DNA of 54,191 bases from JAPOQD01 sp964620555 (GTDB taxonomy: Bacteria; Pseudomonadota; Gammaproteobacteria; Pseudomonadales; Halieaceae), in assembly GCA_964620555.1 (NCBI GenBank), contig CAZUGZ010000009.1, positions 1 to 54,191 on the forward strand. The letters are read 5' to 3'. Every line of letters begins with the position of its first letter. Position 1 is the first letter of the stretch. Shown in pieces: positions 42,343-51,023 of this stretch. The notes below the pieces were generated by a model. That model made no database searches. It worked only from the letters and a program-made list of their open reading frames with translations, and was not told the DNA's origin. The translations under genes and the position numbers were made by a program.

Positions 42343-44187
42343 CTACCCGGTCTCGCGACCGTCCAGTTCCAGGCCCCTGAGCGTACCATCCTCGCGCCAT
42401 TGCCGCAGTTGATCGTAGAAGCCCACGGTACCGCCGGGGTGTACATTGGCGAAGAAGCCGTGGGGATTGTCGCTGTCACCTTCCCCGTTGAAATAGCTGG
42501 GCGTGCAATCCTTCCAGAATTGCAACTGGGCGTAGGACAGGGGCGCTACTTCCGCGACGTAGTCCTCCACCGCCCGTTCCGTCGGCTCGACAGTTCGCGC
42601 ACCCCGCCGCTTCGCTTCGGCGATGATATAGGCCGCGTGTTTCGACTGCTCATCGAGCAGGAAACAGAAATTGGAGGCCCCCGCATTCTGACCGAGACCC
42701 ACATAAAAACAGTTGGGAAAACCGCGGATATGCAGCCCGTTCATGGTGCGCATGCCCTTCTCCCAGTACCTGGCAAGGGTGAGACCGTCACGACCGGTAA
42801 TGGTATATCCCGCGCGCTGGGTGTACGGCGTACCCACCTCGAAGCCGGTGGCAAAGATGACGCAGTCCAGTCGGTATTCCTCGCTGCCCACCACTGCGCC
42901 GGCCCCGGTAAAGCGCATGCCCCCGTCTACCGTATCCACCAGGGTCACATTGTCCCGGTTGAAGGTCGGCAGGTAGTCGTCGCTGAACTCGGGGCGCTTG
43001 CACCAACGGCGGTGCCAGGGTTTCAGCGCCCCCGCCGTTGCCGGGTCGGTGACGATTTCATCCACCCGGGCACGGATCTGCTCCATCTTCTGGTCGTCCA
43101 GTATCCGGTTGATGTAGTCGCCCTCGATAGCGGTCAGCTCCCGCCCGAGAATACTGGATGCCCAGCTTGCGGTTGGGTCGAGCAGGCGTCCCACTTCGCT
43201 GAAGCCATCACTTACCAGGTCGACTTCGGCGGGTTGGCCGGTGACCACGCGATTGAAGTTCTCGCTGCGCTCGGCCTGCCAACCCGGTTTGAGTGACGCG
43301 GCCCAGTCGGGATCCGTCGCTCGGTTGGCGCGCACGTCCACCGCCGCCGGGGTGCGCTGGAACACGGTCAGGTGCCTGGCGTGGCGGGCGATGTGGGGAA
43401 TGCACTGTACCCCGGTGCAGGCGGTGCCCACCACGCCCACCCGCTTGTCGGCGAGGCCGGTAAGCGCGCAATCCTCCTCGTTGCCACCGGTGTATGCGTA
43501 GTCCCAGCGGCTGGTATGGAAGGTGTGGCCGCGGAACTCGCCGATACCGGGAATGCCCGGCAACCTGGCACAGTCCATGGGGCCCACCGCCATGAGTACG
43601 TAGCGGGCCGACACTGCATCACCACGATCGGTACGGACCGTCCAGCACCCGGCATCCTCATTCCATTGCAGTGCCGTGACCGCAGTCTGCAGGCAGGCAT
43701 TCTCGTGCAGGCGGTAGTGGCGCGCAATGTTCTCGCAGTGGGCGCGAATTTCACTACCCGGCGCGTATTTCCGGCTGGGCATATAGCCGAGTTCTTCCAA
43801 CAGGGGCAGGTACACGTACGCTTCCGTGTCGCAGTGCAGCCCAGGGTAGCGGTTCCAGTACCAGGTGCCACCGAAGCCGTTGGCCTTGTCGACGATGCGG
43901 ATGTCCTCGATGCCCGCCTGTCGCAGCCGGGCGCCGCACAGCAGGCCGCCCAGGCCGGCGCCAATGATGAGCACCTCGACCTCGTCGGTCAGTGGTTCGC
44001 GCTGGAAATCCGGATCCGCGTTGGGATCGATGGCGTAATTGGAGAACTCTGCCCGCACCTCGATGAACTGATCGTTGCGGTGGGGGTGGATGCGTCGATC
44101 CCTTTCCTCGGCGTAGCGGGCGGCAATCGCATCCGAATCGAATGGATGTTCGCCAATCAGTGCCTCTATTGCGGGATCCACAGTCAT
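42343..44187 (-). CDS. Baeyer-Villiger (type I) flavin monooxygenase
   Basis: A 614-residue FAD/NADPH monooxygenase. The ATG at 44187 has GGAG 7 bases upstream; 12 codons further up are open but lack a ribosome site. The FAD loop GAGLGG is at residues 76-81. The Baeyer-Villiger fingerprint FxGxxxHxxxWD is complete at 218-229, and the NADP loop reads GTACTG (254-259), where the usual second glycine is alanine. A further ATGFE motif is present. The roughly 70-residue segment before the first Rossmann loop is long, recalling the extended class that includes 4-hydroxyacetophenone monooxygenase. It would turn a ketone into an ester or lactone. It precedes the CoA-transferase gene. Confidence 0.92.
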   Translation of the reverse strand: MTVDPAIEALIGEHPFDSDAIAARYAEERDRRIHPHRNDQFIEVRAEFSNYAIDPNADPDFQREPLTDEVEVLIIGAGLGGLLCGARLRQAGIEDIRIVDKANGFGGTWYWNRYPGLHCDTEAYVYLPLLEELGYMPSRKYAPGSEIRAHCENIARHYRLHENACLQTAVTALQWNEDAGCWTVRTDRGDAVSARYVLMAVGPMDCARLPGIPGIGEFRGHTFHTSRWDYAYTGGNEEDCALTGLADKRVGVVGTACTGVQCIPHIARHARHLTVFQRTPAAVDVRANRATDPDWAASLKPGWQAERSENFNRVVTGQPAEVDLVSDGFSEVGRLLDPTASWASSILGRELTAIEGDYINRILDDQKMEQIRARVDEIVTDPATAGALKPWHRRWCKRPEFSDDYLPTFNRDNVTLVDTVDGGMRFTGAGAVVGSEEYRLDCVIFATGFEVGTPYTQRAGYTITGRDGLTLARYWEKGMRTMNGLHIRGFPNCFYVGLGQNAGASNFCFLLDEQSKHAAYIIAEAKRRGARTVEPTERAVEDYVAEVAPLSYAQLQFWKDCTPSYFNGEGDSDNPHGFFANVHPGGTVGFYDQLRQWREDGTLRGLELDGRETG

Positions 44188-44230
44188 TTGAGTACTCCTG
44201 CCGCATCGCCACCAGACTAACAACGCGATT

Positions 44231-44252
44231 CTTTATAGTCAACAGGTGTCTA
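44231..44252. promoter_or_regulatory. Operator candidate C (TAGTCA-N5-TGTCTA)
   Basis: An inverted repeat TAGTCA (44236-44241), 5 spacer bases and TGTCTA (44247-44252) lies 44-65 bases upstream of the BVMO start. On the minus strand it reads almost as candidate A: 17 of 22 bases equal, with the same 5-base spacer and a downstream TATAAAG-like element. TTGACT on the minus strand overlaps it as a possible -35. Confidence 0.55.
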
Positions 44253-44452
44253 TTTATGGTAGCATGGGCGCTTGGGGAAGAGAGACGGGTGCAGGTCTGG
44301 GGATCCCGGCCCTCCCGCGAGGATTACGCCGCGGAGGAGGGCTCGGAACCACCCGGGATATCGCCGATATCGCCCTGTTCCTGGCGTCCGACCTGTCCGC
44401 ATTCGTGGTGGGACACACCATACTTGCCGACGGCGGCATGTTGATTCGCTGA
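44246..44452 (+). pseudogene. Remnant of a short-chain dehydrogenase (C-terminal end)
   Basis: The segment ending at 44452 encodes GTTRDIADIALFLASDLS and then AFVVGHTILADGGMLIR, a perfect SDR C-terminus, but no Rossmann N-terminal domain precedes it in any frame. In the frame one base away the preceding stretch reads SREDYAAEEG, resembling the normal upstream SDR segment, so a frameshift plus deletion is likely. What remains is 68 codons or fewer. It lies between the BVMO promoter and the FAD oxidoreductase gene, which suggests an SDR once headed that operon. Confidence 0.7.
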
Positions 44453-44481
44453 GCCGGGGCCACAACAGAGGAGCGACCAAA

Positions 44482-46155
44482 ATGGATTTATCGGGCAAGC
44501 TGTCGGTTCCCGGGTTTACCGCCAACGTGCAGTTGCCCCTGGTACTGGACTCAGCGGATGCAGAGCACTGGGATCACGAAGCCGACGTGGTCATCGTCGG
44601 ATTCGGTGGTGCCGGAGTGGTGGCCGCACTCCAGGCGCGGGAACTGGGCGCCAGCGTGATCGCCGTCGACCGCTTCGTCGGCGGTGGGGCGACCGCCATG
44701 AGCGGAGGCGTGGTCTACGCCGGTGGCACCCGCGTCCAGGCCGAGGCCGGTTTCGAAGATACTGCCGAGGAGATGTACAAGTACATTTCCTACGAGGGTA
44801 CGCCGGTCAAGGAATCGACCCTGCGCCGATTCTGTGAAACCAGCAACGAAAATATGGAGTGGTTGATGGGTCACGGTGTGCAGTTCGATTCCAGCCATTT
44901 TCCGGCCCGCATCGCCTACCCCCCCGATGGCTATCATCTGTACTATTCCGGCATGGAGAAATTCCATCCCGACGTCGCCACACCGGCTCCGCGCGGGCAT
45001 CGCACCGTCGGCAAGGGGCCGACCGGCAAAAACTACTTCGCTGCGCTCGAGCGGGCAGCCCTGGAACAGGGCGTATCACTGATACCACACGCGCCGGTGA
45101 GAAAGCTGGTGCTCGACACACAGGATCGGGTGGTCGGCATCGAGGTACAGAAAATACCGGAAGCCTACCAGGCCCGGCACCGCGCCCTGTACCGGCGTGT
45201 GGACCCGATGAAACCCTTCAACGGCGCCAGGGCGGAGGGCCATATTGCGCAGACCGCCGAGTTTGAAGCCTCGGTGCCGCAGGAATTTCTCAAGTTGCGC
45301 GCGCGCTATGGAGTGATCCTGGCCTCCGGTGGTTATAATTACAACCTGGGGTTCTACGGCCGGTATCGCCCCGACATCACCGCTGCCGCCAAGGTACTGG
45401 TACGCGGTGGCGCCATGGGTTGCGACGGCAGTGGCATTGAACTGGGCGCCAGCGCGGGGGGCGATCTGGGTTGCATGGACCGGGTTCTCATCACCAAGGC
45501 GATTTCCCCACCCGAGGAATTCGTCAAGGGAGTTTTGGTCAACCGCAAGGGAGAGAGGCTCATCAACGAAGACGCGTACCTGGGTAACGTGGGGCTCAAG
45601 ATTCTCGACCAGGAGGGGGGCGAAGCCTGGGTCATACTCGACCGCCCGACCTTCTGGCGCGGTGTCCGCCAGTTGGTTTGGCCATTGCGCAACGCCATCT
45701 CATGGTGGGGCATGCCCGCACTGATGAACGTGCTGTTCGGCGGTACCCGGCGAGCCCCGACGCTGGAGGCGCTGGCCGCCAAACTGGGAGTCGATGCGGG
45801 ACGGCTGCCCGAAACCATCCATCGCTACAACACGCTGGCCGAAGCGGGGGATGACGAAGACTTCGGCAAGCAGGCCGCCAACCTTGCGCCCATGACCAGC
45901 GCGCCCTTTTACGCCTTCAACCTGTCACTGCTGAACAAGTACGGATTCTCCGGCTCCATGCCCTACGGCGGCCTGACGGTGGAGGAGGAGACCGGCGCAG
46001 TGACCCGGGCCGATGGCTCGGTCATCGACGGGCTCTATGCCGCCGGCCGGACCGCGGTGGGCGTCTGCTCCGGCGCCAATTTCAGCGGCCTGTCCATCGC
46101 CGACACGGTCTTTTCCGGGCGCCGTGCGGCGCGAGCAGTGCTGGCCGGAAAGTGA
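44482..46155 (+). CDS. FAD-dependent oxidoreductase (3-ketosteroid dehydrogenase/fumarate reductase superfamily)
   Basis: A 557-residue flavoprotein. The ATG at 44482 has AGAGGAG 8 bases before it; an open frame upstream overlaps the SDR remnant. The dinucleotide-binding loop VVIVGFGGAGVVAA is at about 36-50, followed by GGGATAMSGGVVYAGGT. The C-terminal FAD-capping part reads IDGLYAAGRTAVGVCSGANFSGLSIADTVFSGRRAA. This places it with the flavocytochrome c/fumarate reductase and ketosteroid delta-1-dehydrogenase group; the C-terminus is closer to the former. It probably introduces or reduces a C=C bond next to a carbonyl. Its stop overlaps the MarR gene start (GTGA). Confidence 0.85.
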   Translation: MDLSGKLSVPGFTANVQLPLVLDSADAEHWDHEADVVIVGFGGAGVVAALQARELGASVIAVDRFVGGGATAMSGGVVYAGGTRVQAEAGFEDTAEEMYKYISYEGTPVKESTLRRFCETSNENMEWLMGHGVQFDSSHFPARIAYPPDGYHLYYSGMEKFHPDVATPAPRGHRTVGKGPTGKNYFAALERAALEQGVSLIPHAPVRKLVLDTQDRVVGIEVQKIPEAYQARHRALYRRVDPMKPFNGARAEGHIAQTAEFEASVPQEFLKLRARYGVILASGGYNYNLGFYGRYRPDITAAAKVLVRGGAMGCDGSGIELGASAGGDLGCMDRVLITKAISPPEEFVKGVLVNRKGERLINEDAYLGNVGLKILDQEGGEAWVILDRPTFWRGVRQLVWPLRNAISWWGMPALMNVLFGGTRRAPTLEALAAKLGVDAGRLPETIHRYNTLAEAGDDEDFGKQAANLAPMTSAPFYAFNLSLLNKYGFSGSMPYGGLTVEEETGAVTRADGSVIDGLYAAGRTAVGVCSGANFSGLSIADTVFSGRRAARAVLAGK

Positions 46156-46610
46156 ATTTCGCGCGCTCTACCAAGGTGAACGACCAGACCATTGCGCTCG
46201 CATACTGTATCTCCGATATAGCCCGCTACTACCGCACCTGCTTGGATCGCGAAATGGCCGCTCATGGCTTGACACGTTCCCAGTGGTGGTTGCTTGCCAA
46301 CCTGCAGTACAACGATGGTGCGAACCAACAGGAACTCGCCGAGCTGATGGAAATGGGCAAGAGTGCCGTTGGCAAGTTGATTGACCAGCTTGAAAAGAAG
46401 GGTTGGGTCAAACGCAAGCCAAGTGCGACTGACAAGCGCGCCCATGAAATCTGGCTGACACCCAGGGTGCAACCCCTGATCGAGGATATCGACGATCAGG
46501 CCCATGCTCTCATAGAAAGCTCATTGGCAGATCTCAGCGATCATCAGCGCAAACAGCTTCTCAAGCAGTTGGACGGAGTGAAGCGGCGCCTGGTGGAGAT
46601 TCGCGATTGA
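46152..46610 (+). CDS. MarR-family transcriptional regulator
   Basis: A 152-residue winged helix regulator starting with GTG at 46152, overlapping the stop of the FAD oxidoreductase gene. The DNA-binding part shows LTRSQWWLLANLQYNDGANQQELAELMEMGKSAVGKLIDQLEKKGWVKRK (helix-turn-helix and wing, split over several blocks), and dimerising helices lie at both ends. MarR proteins usually repress nearby catabolic or efflux genes and release DNA on binding a phenolic or other ligand. Co-translation with a catabolic oxidoreductase suggests it regulates this module; the palindromes at 36934 and 44231 are candidate sites. Confidence 0.92.
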   Translation: MNFARSTKVNDQTIALAYCISDIARYYRTCLDREMAAHGLTRSQWWLLANLQYNDGANQQELAELMEMGKSAVGKLIDQLEKKGWVKRKPSATDKRAHEIWLTPRVQPLIEDIDDQAHALIESSLADLSDHQRKQLLKQLDGVKRRLVEIRD

Positions 46611-46625
46611 ACGAGAGAGAGGGGG

Positions 46626-46646
46626 GAGGCTGCCCGGCAGCCCTCT
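46626..46646. terminator. Hairpin between convergent MarR and membrane-protein genes
   Basis: GGCTG (46628-46632), CCCGG loop and CAGCC (46638-46642) form a short GC stem in the 55 bases between two convergent stops. There is no U-run directly after it on either strand, so termination is only possible, not shown. Confidence 0.35.
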
Positions 46647-46665
46647 ACCCCGCCAAAATTTTCTG

Positions 46666-47427
46666 TCAGGCCGTCCCGAGTGTCATACCCTGGACCTCTT
46701 TCTCAGGCAGCGGTTTTGCTCGCTTTGCGTGTCGCATGATGGCCTGGTGGGTGGTCCAGGTCATGGTCATCATCCAGATAAAGTAGGCGATCACGGGTAT
46801 GTAGAAGCCCAGGAGTCCGTTAAAGGCAAAGGGTCCTTCTTTGAAAAAGGCGATAAGCATGGTGGTCTCCATCAGCAACGCTTCCCAGAAGCACACCCAG
46901 GCGGCCCAGCGCGGATATATTGGATGCTCACTCTTGTCGATCAATATTGCCCAACCCATCGCCACCGACCAGAGGGAAAAGGGAGGTACGATCCACAAGA
47001 ACAGAAACCAACCGAGATCGTTCAGCATCAGGATGGTTTCCGGCGCATACTCGTCCGGGCGAAACGATGCCACCGACCACACCAGGAAGATCATGAAGGT
47101 CAGTGCCGCACCTCCCGCGCAGGAGACCAGTTGAGTGAAGGTGAGTATCGGGAAGCCGCGTTCTATGCGATAGGTCCAAACCGCGATAGAACAACCCCAG
47201 GCGAACAACAGGGTAAAGCTGAGGGCAGAAACCACCATGCCCCCACGTATCATCACCAGGTCCGCGGTGTAAAAGGCCAGGATTTCAGCAGCCGATTCCA
47301 ACGGCGAGGGCGGTGGAATGAAGTCCGACATTGGAACCATTCCAATGAAAAAGAACAAGATCAGCGGCACGCAGCTCCAGGTCAGGGCCAGGTGCACCCT
47401 GGGATTAAAATTCTCAGACACGTCCAT
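46666..47427 (-). CDS. Six-helix membrane protein of an unrecognised family (paralogue A)
   Basis: A 253-residue integral membrane protein with about six predicted spans, no signal peptide and no enzyme motif I recognise. It shares with two other proteins in this window an IPPPSPLESAAEILAFY segment after helix 1, an IRGGM motif starting helix 2, DLGWFLFL, and a C-terminal block AILIDKSEHPIYPRWAAW leading to FFKEGPFAFNGLLGFYIP. The last two charged/Pro-Trp motifs lie at a loop between helices 4 and 5 and before helix 6. It lies 68 bases after paralogue B on the same strand. Function unknown; a transport or membrane-assembly role is speculation. Confidence 0.75.
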   Translation of the reverse strand: MDVSENFNPRVHLALTWSCVPLILFFFIGMVPMSDFIPPPSPLESAAEILAFYTADLVMIRGGMVVSALSFTLLFAWGCSIAVWTYRIERGFPILTFTQLVSCAGGAALTFMIFLVWSVASFRPDEYAPETILMLNDLGWFLFLWIVPPFSLWSVAMGWAILIDKSEHPIYPRWAAWVCFWEALLMETTMLIAFFKEGPFAFNGLLGFYIPVIAYFIWMMTMTWTTHQAIMRHAKRAKPLPEKEVQGMTLGTA

Positions 47428-47495
47428 TGCGGCGAAACTCCCGATGAGGCTGTATGGATGAGTATAGTATCATAGGAACCTAAATCACATGGACA

Positions 47496-48200
47496 TCATC
47501 CCGGTTCGGTTCCCTCGGCAATCTGAAGGCTCAAGTTGCGGTACATCGACCAGGTCATGCAGCCGATCCAGATGACAAAGGCGGCCAAAGGCACATACAG
47601 CCCAACGAGGCCGTTCCATGCAAAGGGACCACCCTTGAAGAAAAGCACCAATCCAGCGGGAATGATCAGGAAGGCTACCCAGAAATTCAGGTAGGCGATC
47701 CAACGGGGGAAGATCGGCTCGGGTCTGCGGTCAATAAGAATCGCCGTGCCGATGGCGACCAGTTGAACCCACAGGGACCATATGACCGTCATGAAGAGAA
47801 TCCAGCCCATGTCATGCATCGCACGGGTGACATCAGGCAGGCGATCATCAAAACGATAGGCCACCGCCATCCAGATGGCGACAGGCGTAATGAATTCCAG
47901 CGACAACAATGCGCAGGAAACCATCTGCGTATCCGCGAGCGCCTTTGCTCCGTCGATGCGCTTGAGCTGGCCAGATATGGCTACGGCAAAAGGCACCAGC
48001 AGCGCGCATCCAAGCATGGAGATCACCATGCCGACGCGAATACCAGTCGTATTCTCGGCATAGAGCGCCACAATGGTATTCGCCGATGCCGCGGGATCTG
48101 ACGGTGGAATGAATCCGGCGATGAACAGAAATGCGCCCAGCCACAGGAGCAGCATTGCCGGACCGCTGCAGGCCAGAATGCGTTGAATTCGTGCTTCCAT
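47496..48200 (-). CDS. Six-helix membrane protein of an unrecognised family (paralogue B)
   Basis: A 234-residue membrane protein with about six spans. Shared family features are FIPPSDPAASANTIVALYAEN after helix 1 (split by a conserved serine), GIRVGMVIS, QLKRID, MHDMGWILF, AILIDRRPEPIFPRW, and FFKGGPFAWNGLVGLYVP. GGAGGAG precedes the ATG by 4 bases. Paralogue A follows it and a TonB receptor gene precedes it on the same strand. I do not recognise the family; conserved Pro-Arg-Trp and Gly-Pro-Phe motifs on the same loop regions argue for a common function. Confidence 0.75.
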   Translation of the reverse strand: MEARIQRILACSGPAMLLLWLGAFLFIAGFIPPSDPAASANTIVALYAENTTGIRVGMVISMLGCALLVPFAVAISGQLKRIDGAKALADTQMVSCALLSLEFITPVAIWMAVAYRFDDRLPDVTRAMHDMGWILFMTVIWSLWVQLVAIGTAILIDRRPEPIFPRWIAYLNFWVAFLIIPAGLVLFFKGGPFAWNGLVGLYVPLAAFVIWIGCMTWSMYRNLSLQIAEGTEPG

Positions 48201-48361
48201 GTTTCTCCTCCAGAATCGGGTTATTTGCGGCGAATAGCGCCACCATTTGCCGCATACGTTGCGGCTTTTAGCGCGTTCCGCACGCTCACCACAGATGTAG
48301 TGGCCTCATCTGCCATCGGGGGGAAATGCTCAATCGGGACGAGGTTCGCTCTGGCACACAC
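48201..48361. other. Intergenic gap between receptor 4 and paralogue B
   Basis: This 161-base gap holds no supported gene. The open frames that cross it are continuations of shadows of the receptor. No strong hairpin or promoter was recognised. Confidence 0.4.
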
Positions 48362-50860
48362 TCAGAAATCAAGGCTCAAATCAACGCCAAAGGTTCTCGG
48401 TTCTCCAAAGTTATTGGTGCTGTAACCAAAATTATCAAACAAGAATACCCCGCCGACAATGTACTCCTCATCGGCAAGATTCTTGCCCCATATGTGTACG
48501 GAGAACGGCCCATTCATGATTTCACTCCAACCTGCCCTGGCGTTCACCAGTCCATACGAATCGGAAGTTACGGTCGGATCCGGGTTAAAGCCGAATGATT
48601 GCTCGTCGATCCAGTTGTAATCCAGCGTTGCAACTGCCTCACCCCCGGATGCCAAAGGTTTCTGGAATGTCAATCCAGCGTTGTAGGAGTATTCCGGCGA
48701 CTGAGGGACAGGCTCGTTCGAGCGATCGACTCCCTGGCTGTCAATAAACTTCTTATGCTCCGAGTCTATGTGGGAAAAACCGGCATTGAGTGTCCAGTAT
48801 TCATTCAGGTACACCAGAATTTCACCCTCATAGCCGAAAACCTCACCTTCGGCCGCACTTTCGATTATCGTGGTGAGACCACCCGTTGGAGTTTGTCGGG
48901 TAAAGGATCGCTGTCTGTTATCTATCTCCGAGTGGAAGATCGCAAAGTTTGTTCGTGCCGCGATTTCGCCTAGGTACCAATCGGCCTTGAAGCCAATTTC
49001 GTAATCGACAAGTTCTTCGGCAGGCACTTCATTGAGTTGCGCAAGCGTACCGGCTCTACCGCTGAAACCACCACTTCGAAATCCTTCGCGGTACGCGACG
49101 TAGACCATTTTGTCGTCGTCAAGCTTGTAATCAAACCCCGCTAACAGCGATGTACCATTAAAAGTGCTGTCCACGGTGGCCGCACAAACACCTGGAGTTC
49201 CGTGCGCTGCAATCAATGCATCTTCAAGATCGCAGAACGGAATCGTATTTGCAAAAGCAGATAGTGCCTGATGGCGCACGGTTACTTCTCGTTCGTCCCT
49301 GGTTCGACGCGCGCCGATGTTGACTTTGAGCTTTTCCGAGATTTCGTAACTGCCCTGCAGATACACGCCAGCACTTTCGTTTTCCGCATCATTGATCAGG
49401 GTCGTGACACTTTCGATACCGCCTATATCCTGATCTACGATGTCGGTTCCCTCTTCCTTGAAGTAGTACAGGCCTGTGCTGTAGCGCAACCGTCCATCCA
49501 TCGCTGTTCCATTAATCTGGAATTCCTGCGAAACCTGATCCTGATCCAATCCGCCATCGACATCCAGTGTGGGCAGGGGTGTTGCGTCAGCATCCCAATA
49601 TCGGCGAGTTTCTATTTCCCTGGTTGAGGTAACCGATTTGACCTGAAAATTGTCAAAATCGTATGAAACAGAGATAGAGGCTCCCTTGTCTTCCATCTCG
49701 TTCAAGCCCGTCGTGTTAACAAAGACGGAATAAGGATCTGCCAACCCAGCAGTATTCGCTGCCAGAACACCAGCAATCGTGCCTGGAACAAATTGCTCTA
49801 TGGCGCCAGCGAGGTTCGTCAAGTTGAGCGGTAAAGCCCCGTTCACCAAAAACCCGTTTGCCGGATTTAGCGGGAGCCCGTTCGTGGCAGCAAAGAATGA
49901 AAAGAATCCCGGCTCCGTCGGACTGGTCGGCGGGTTGGCGGGATCCCAGGGACCATAGATGGACGTAATAAACGCGACGTTCTCAGGAGTACCGCAGTTT
50001 GGATTGAAAACTGCCTGCACACCGAAGCCCAGAAAGGGGTTACAAGCCGTTATCTCTGTTGGTCGATTGGATATTGGCGCGTTGTCGACTTCAGCGTAAT
50101 CAGCATTGAGGCGGACCTCCCAGTCACCCGGTGTCCAGAGGAATTTGAGGCGGAAGGAATCCGACTCCTCGTCTTCCAGATCCCGGCCATCGATCTCATT
50201 TTCAACATACCCATCGCGTCTTTGCACATTGGCAGCCAATCTGAGGCTCATGTCTTCACTGAGTGGAATGCTGACCGCAGCTTGCAGATTCTGGCGATTG
50301 TAATTCCCCAGGGTCGTCTTGATCTTCCCGCCGAATTCCTCTTCCGGATCAGCGGTCGTAATCAATAATGCCCCGCCAGTTGTGTTACGTCCAAATAGTG
50401 TGCCCTGCGGGCCTTTGAGTACTTCAACCTGCGCCAGGTCATACAGGTTTACACCCAGTGCCTGGCTCCGGCCAAGGTAGACACCATCTACGTACACCCC
50501 CACTGCAGGATCCAATACCAACTGAGACTCCACCTCCGACTGCCCGCGGATTGCCACGTTCAAAGTCGATGACTGTCCCACACCCGCGCTCAGTGAAAGA
50601 CCCGGAGTCAACCCACCGATATCTGAAAGCTGTTCGACACTATGTATCTCAAGACTTTCTGCTGTATGGGCAGTTATCGCGACGGGAACATCCTGCTGAC
50701 TTTCCGCTACTTTACGGGCCTGCACGACCACCTCTTCAATAACCCGCCCGCTGGTTGACGGACCGGCCGATTCCTCGGCCTGCGCAAGGTTCATCCCACC
50801 TGCAATCATCATAATCGCGGACATGAGAACAGTGCCTTGGTGCAATTTGTCATTTCTCAT
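48362..50860 (-). CDS. TonB-dependent outer-membrane receptor (4)
   Basis: An 832-residue receptor. The ATG at 50860 (MRNDKLHQG) is favoured because AGGGGG lies before it; ATG at 50866 is an alternative. It has a signal peptide ending near NLAQA, a TonB-box-like IEEVVVQARKVAES, a plug with DPAVGVYVDGVYLGRSQ and LKGPQGTLFGRNTTGGALLIT, and a barrel ending RTFGVDLSLDF. The plug type equals receptor 1 (FecA-like subgroup common in degraders of hydrophobic compounds). GC content here is visibly lower than in receptors 1-3. It sits between the luciferase-like enzyme and the paralogue A/B genes on the same strand, so it probably imports the substrate of that block. Confidence 0.93.
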   Translation of the reverse strand: MRNDKLHQGTVLMSAIMMIAGGMNLAQAEESAGPSTSGRVIEEVVVQARKVAESQQDVPVAITAHTAESLEIHSVEQLSDIGGLTPGLSLSAGVGQSSTLNVAIRGQSEVESQLVLDPAVGVYVDGVYLGRSQALGVNLYDLAQVEVLKGPQGTLFGRNTTGGALLITTADPEEEFGGKIKTTLGNYNRQNLQAAVSIPLSEDMSLRLAANVQRRDGYVENEIDGRDLEDEESDSFRLKFLWTPGDWEVRLNADYAEVDNAPISNRPTEITACNPFLGFGVQAVFNPNCGTPENVAFITSIYGPWDPANPPTSPTEPGFFSFFAATNGLPLNPANGFLVNGALPLNLTNLAGAIEQFVPGTIAGVLAANTAGLADPYSVFVNTTGLNEMEDKGASISVSYDFDNFQVKSVTSTREIETRRYWDADATPLPTLDVDGGLDQDQVSQEFQINGTAMDGRLRYSTGLYYFKEEGTDIVDQDIGGIESVTTLINDAENESAGVYLQGSYEISEKLKVNIGARRTRDEREVTVRHQALSAFANTIPFCDLEDALIAAHGTPGVCAATVDSTFNGTSLLAGFDYKLDDDKMVYVAYREGFRSGGFSGRAGTLAQLNEVPAEELVDYEIGFKADWYLGEIAARTNFAIFHSEIDNRQRSFTRQTPTGGLTTIIESAAEGEVFGYEGEILVYLNEYWTLNAGFSHIDSEHKKFIDSQGVDRSNEPVPQSPEYSYNAGLTFQKPLASGGEAVATLDYNWIDEQSFGFNPDPTVTSDSYGLVNARAGWSEIMNGPFSVHIWGKNLADEEYIVGGVFLFDNFGYSTNNFGEPRTFGVDLSLDF

Positions 50861-51023
50861 TTTCATACCCCCTACAGTGAGTGGTATTACATGTAGACTG
50901 TTAATAGTAACCCTTATAACTGTATCCAGTGATACCATAAAAGGGAATTCGGGTCAAGCTGCCGTATTCGAAACAAAATCTCCCGGGAAGCGACTACGTT
51001 CATACCTGAGGCAGGTATACGGG
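50861..51023 (-). promoter_or_regulatory. Leader and probable promoter of receptor 4
   Basis: This 163-base AT-richer gap contains GTATC-N4-GATAC (about 50921-50934), a small inverted repeat, and TTATAA close by. A promoter for receptor 4 is likely here, so the block is probably more than one transcript. The TGTCTA operator word is absent. Confidence 0.35.

Noticed and set aside
41197..43296. 699-codon open frame crossing the CoA-transferase and BVMO genes on the + strand
   Set aside because: It spans two genes with intact catalytic motifs on the other strand and shows no family signature; treated as a shadow.
48326..48598. 90-codon + strand frame at the 3' end of receptor 4
   Set aside because: It overlaps the receptor C-terminus, has no ribosome site and no homology I recognise.
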